The notes beneath the pieces were generated by a model, which saw only the letters and a list, made by a program, of their open reading frames with translations, searched no databases and was not told where the DNA came from. This document shows positions 63,478-64,000 of a DNA stretch of 64,000 nucleotides, one piece after another. Both the position numbers and the translations under genes were made by a program. Within the stretch, counting starts at the first letter, position 1, and every line of letters begins with the position of its first letter. This DNA comes from Undibacterium sp. CCC3.4 (GTDB lineage: Bacteria; Pseudomonadota; Gammaproteobacteria; Burkholderiales; Burkholderiaceae_D), in NCBI RefSeq assembly GCF_034347425.1, contig NZ_CP133779.1, positions 4,522,699-4,586,698 on the forward strand. Reading direction: 5' to 3'.

Positions 63478-64000
63478 TCAGATCTTGGCGAGCTTACGGA
63501 AATCGCGCGGCCGAAAGCCCATCACACCGAGCGCCGCAAAATAACTGCCGGCAGACGCCACGATCAGCCCCAGCAATATCGCCGCGCGCAGCAACGGTGC
63601 CTGCTTCATACCCAGCCAATCGACTTGATCTGAAATCAGCGAGGCTACTGCCGCCATGAGCATGAGTGCGGCAGCCAGCTTAAGTAAAAACATAGGCCAG
63701 CCTGGTTTCGGGGTAAAAATGCCGCGTCGACGCAGGCCGATGAACAAGAACAAAGCATTGATACAGGCACCCAAACCGACCGACAAAGCCAGGCCGGCAT
63801 GAGCAAAGCGCGGTACGAAGATGAGATTCATCAATTGGGTGGCGATCATCACCGTAACAGCAATTTTCACCGGCGTGCGGATGTCTTGACGTGCGTAAAA
63901 TCCCGGTGCCAGAATTTTCACGACAATCAAACCGATCAAGCCCAGACCATAGGCGACCAAGGCATGCGACGTCATCTGCACCGCATGGGCATCAAATTTA
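63478..64000 (-). CDS. murJ: MurJ lipid II flippase, C-terminal part (cut by window edge)
   Basis: The last 173 residues or so of a multi-helix membrane protein, with KILAPGFYARQDIRTPVKIA, then AHAGLALSVGLGACINALFL, typical of MurJ/MviN. MurJ moves lipid II across the inner membrane for peptidoglycan synthesis. The reading frame continues beyond the window at its 5' end (KFDAHAVQMTSHAL is already inside the gene). Confidence 0.93.
   Translation of the reverse strand, partial: KFDAHAVQMTSHALVAYGLGLIGLIVVKILAPGFYARQDIRTPVKIAVTVMIATQLMNLIFVPRFAHAGLALSVGLGACINALFLFIGLRRRGIFTPKPGWPMFLLKLAAALMLMAAVASLISDQVDWLGMKQAPLLRAAILLGLIVASAGSYFAALGVMGFRPRDFRKLAKI

Overview
The window looks like a chromosomal segment of a betaproteobacterium, probably an Oxalobacteraceae-like member of the Burkholderiales. 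This is inferred from the gene families (hutIDHUC, orn, argF-argG, ppnP, an M48/CAAX protease with phhB and rsgA, murJ) and the codon style; no rRNA is present to fix it. No tRNA, rRNA or CRISPR array was recognised.

Layout. (1) 1-6.1 kb: a histidine-utilisation operon on the minus strand (hutU-hutH-hutD-hutI, hutI cut by the window edge), divergent from its repressor hutC, with a perfect palindromic HutC-type operator between them; then three small conserved genes. (2) 6.1-7.8 kb: a decayed strip with a nonsense-disrupted secreted-protein gene, a vapB antitoxin whose vapC toxin is broken, and the right end of an IS3-family element. (3) 7.8-41.3 kb: a biosynthetic gene cluster of 18 genes, all on the minus strand with very small gaps or overlaps, behind one good candidate promoter at about 41.46 kb. 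(4) 41.7-42.2 kb: the left end of a second IS3-family remnant in the same orientation. (5) 42.3-64 kb: ordinary chromosome, with an M14 peptidase, a threonine-aldolase-like enzyme, a TAXI-type receptor, a CinA-like protein, a membrane and cell-surface gene run, FKBP/orn, M48/phhB/rsgA, a four-gene polysaccharide O-acetylation cassette, argF-argG-ppnP, and the 3' end of murJ.

The central system is a trans-AT polyketide/nonribosomal-peptide hybrid. In transcription order the line reads A-T-KS-ACP | Cy-Cy-A(Cys-like)-PCP-KS-DH-KR | ACP-KS-(DH-like)-KR-ACP-TE. No AT is embedded; a stand-alone acyltransferase, a type II thioesterase and an Sfp-type phosphopantetheinyl transferase are encoded downstream. 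The two ends of the operon carry a GriI-like aldolase and a GriH-like (3-dehydroquinate synthase II) enzyme, the pair known to make 3-amino-4-hydroxybenzoate. The loading adenylation domain lacks the Asp that binds an alpha-amino group. The simplest reading is that an aminohydroxybenzoate starter is extended by C2, then cysteine is heterocyclised to a thiazoline or thiazole, then two more C2 units are added and the chain is released by a thioesterase whose nucleophile is Cys instead of Ser. An HpaB-type flavin oxygenase, a haem-oxygenase-like diiron protein, a cupin and an OsmC protein are candidate tailoring or redox proteins. A MATE pump, an MFS pump, a GyrI-like protein and a SAP-domain protein are candidates for export, immunity or sensing. 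I do not recognise a known product for this architecture. The product, timing and immunity roles are inference; the domain order and key residues were read from the sequence.
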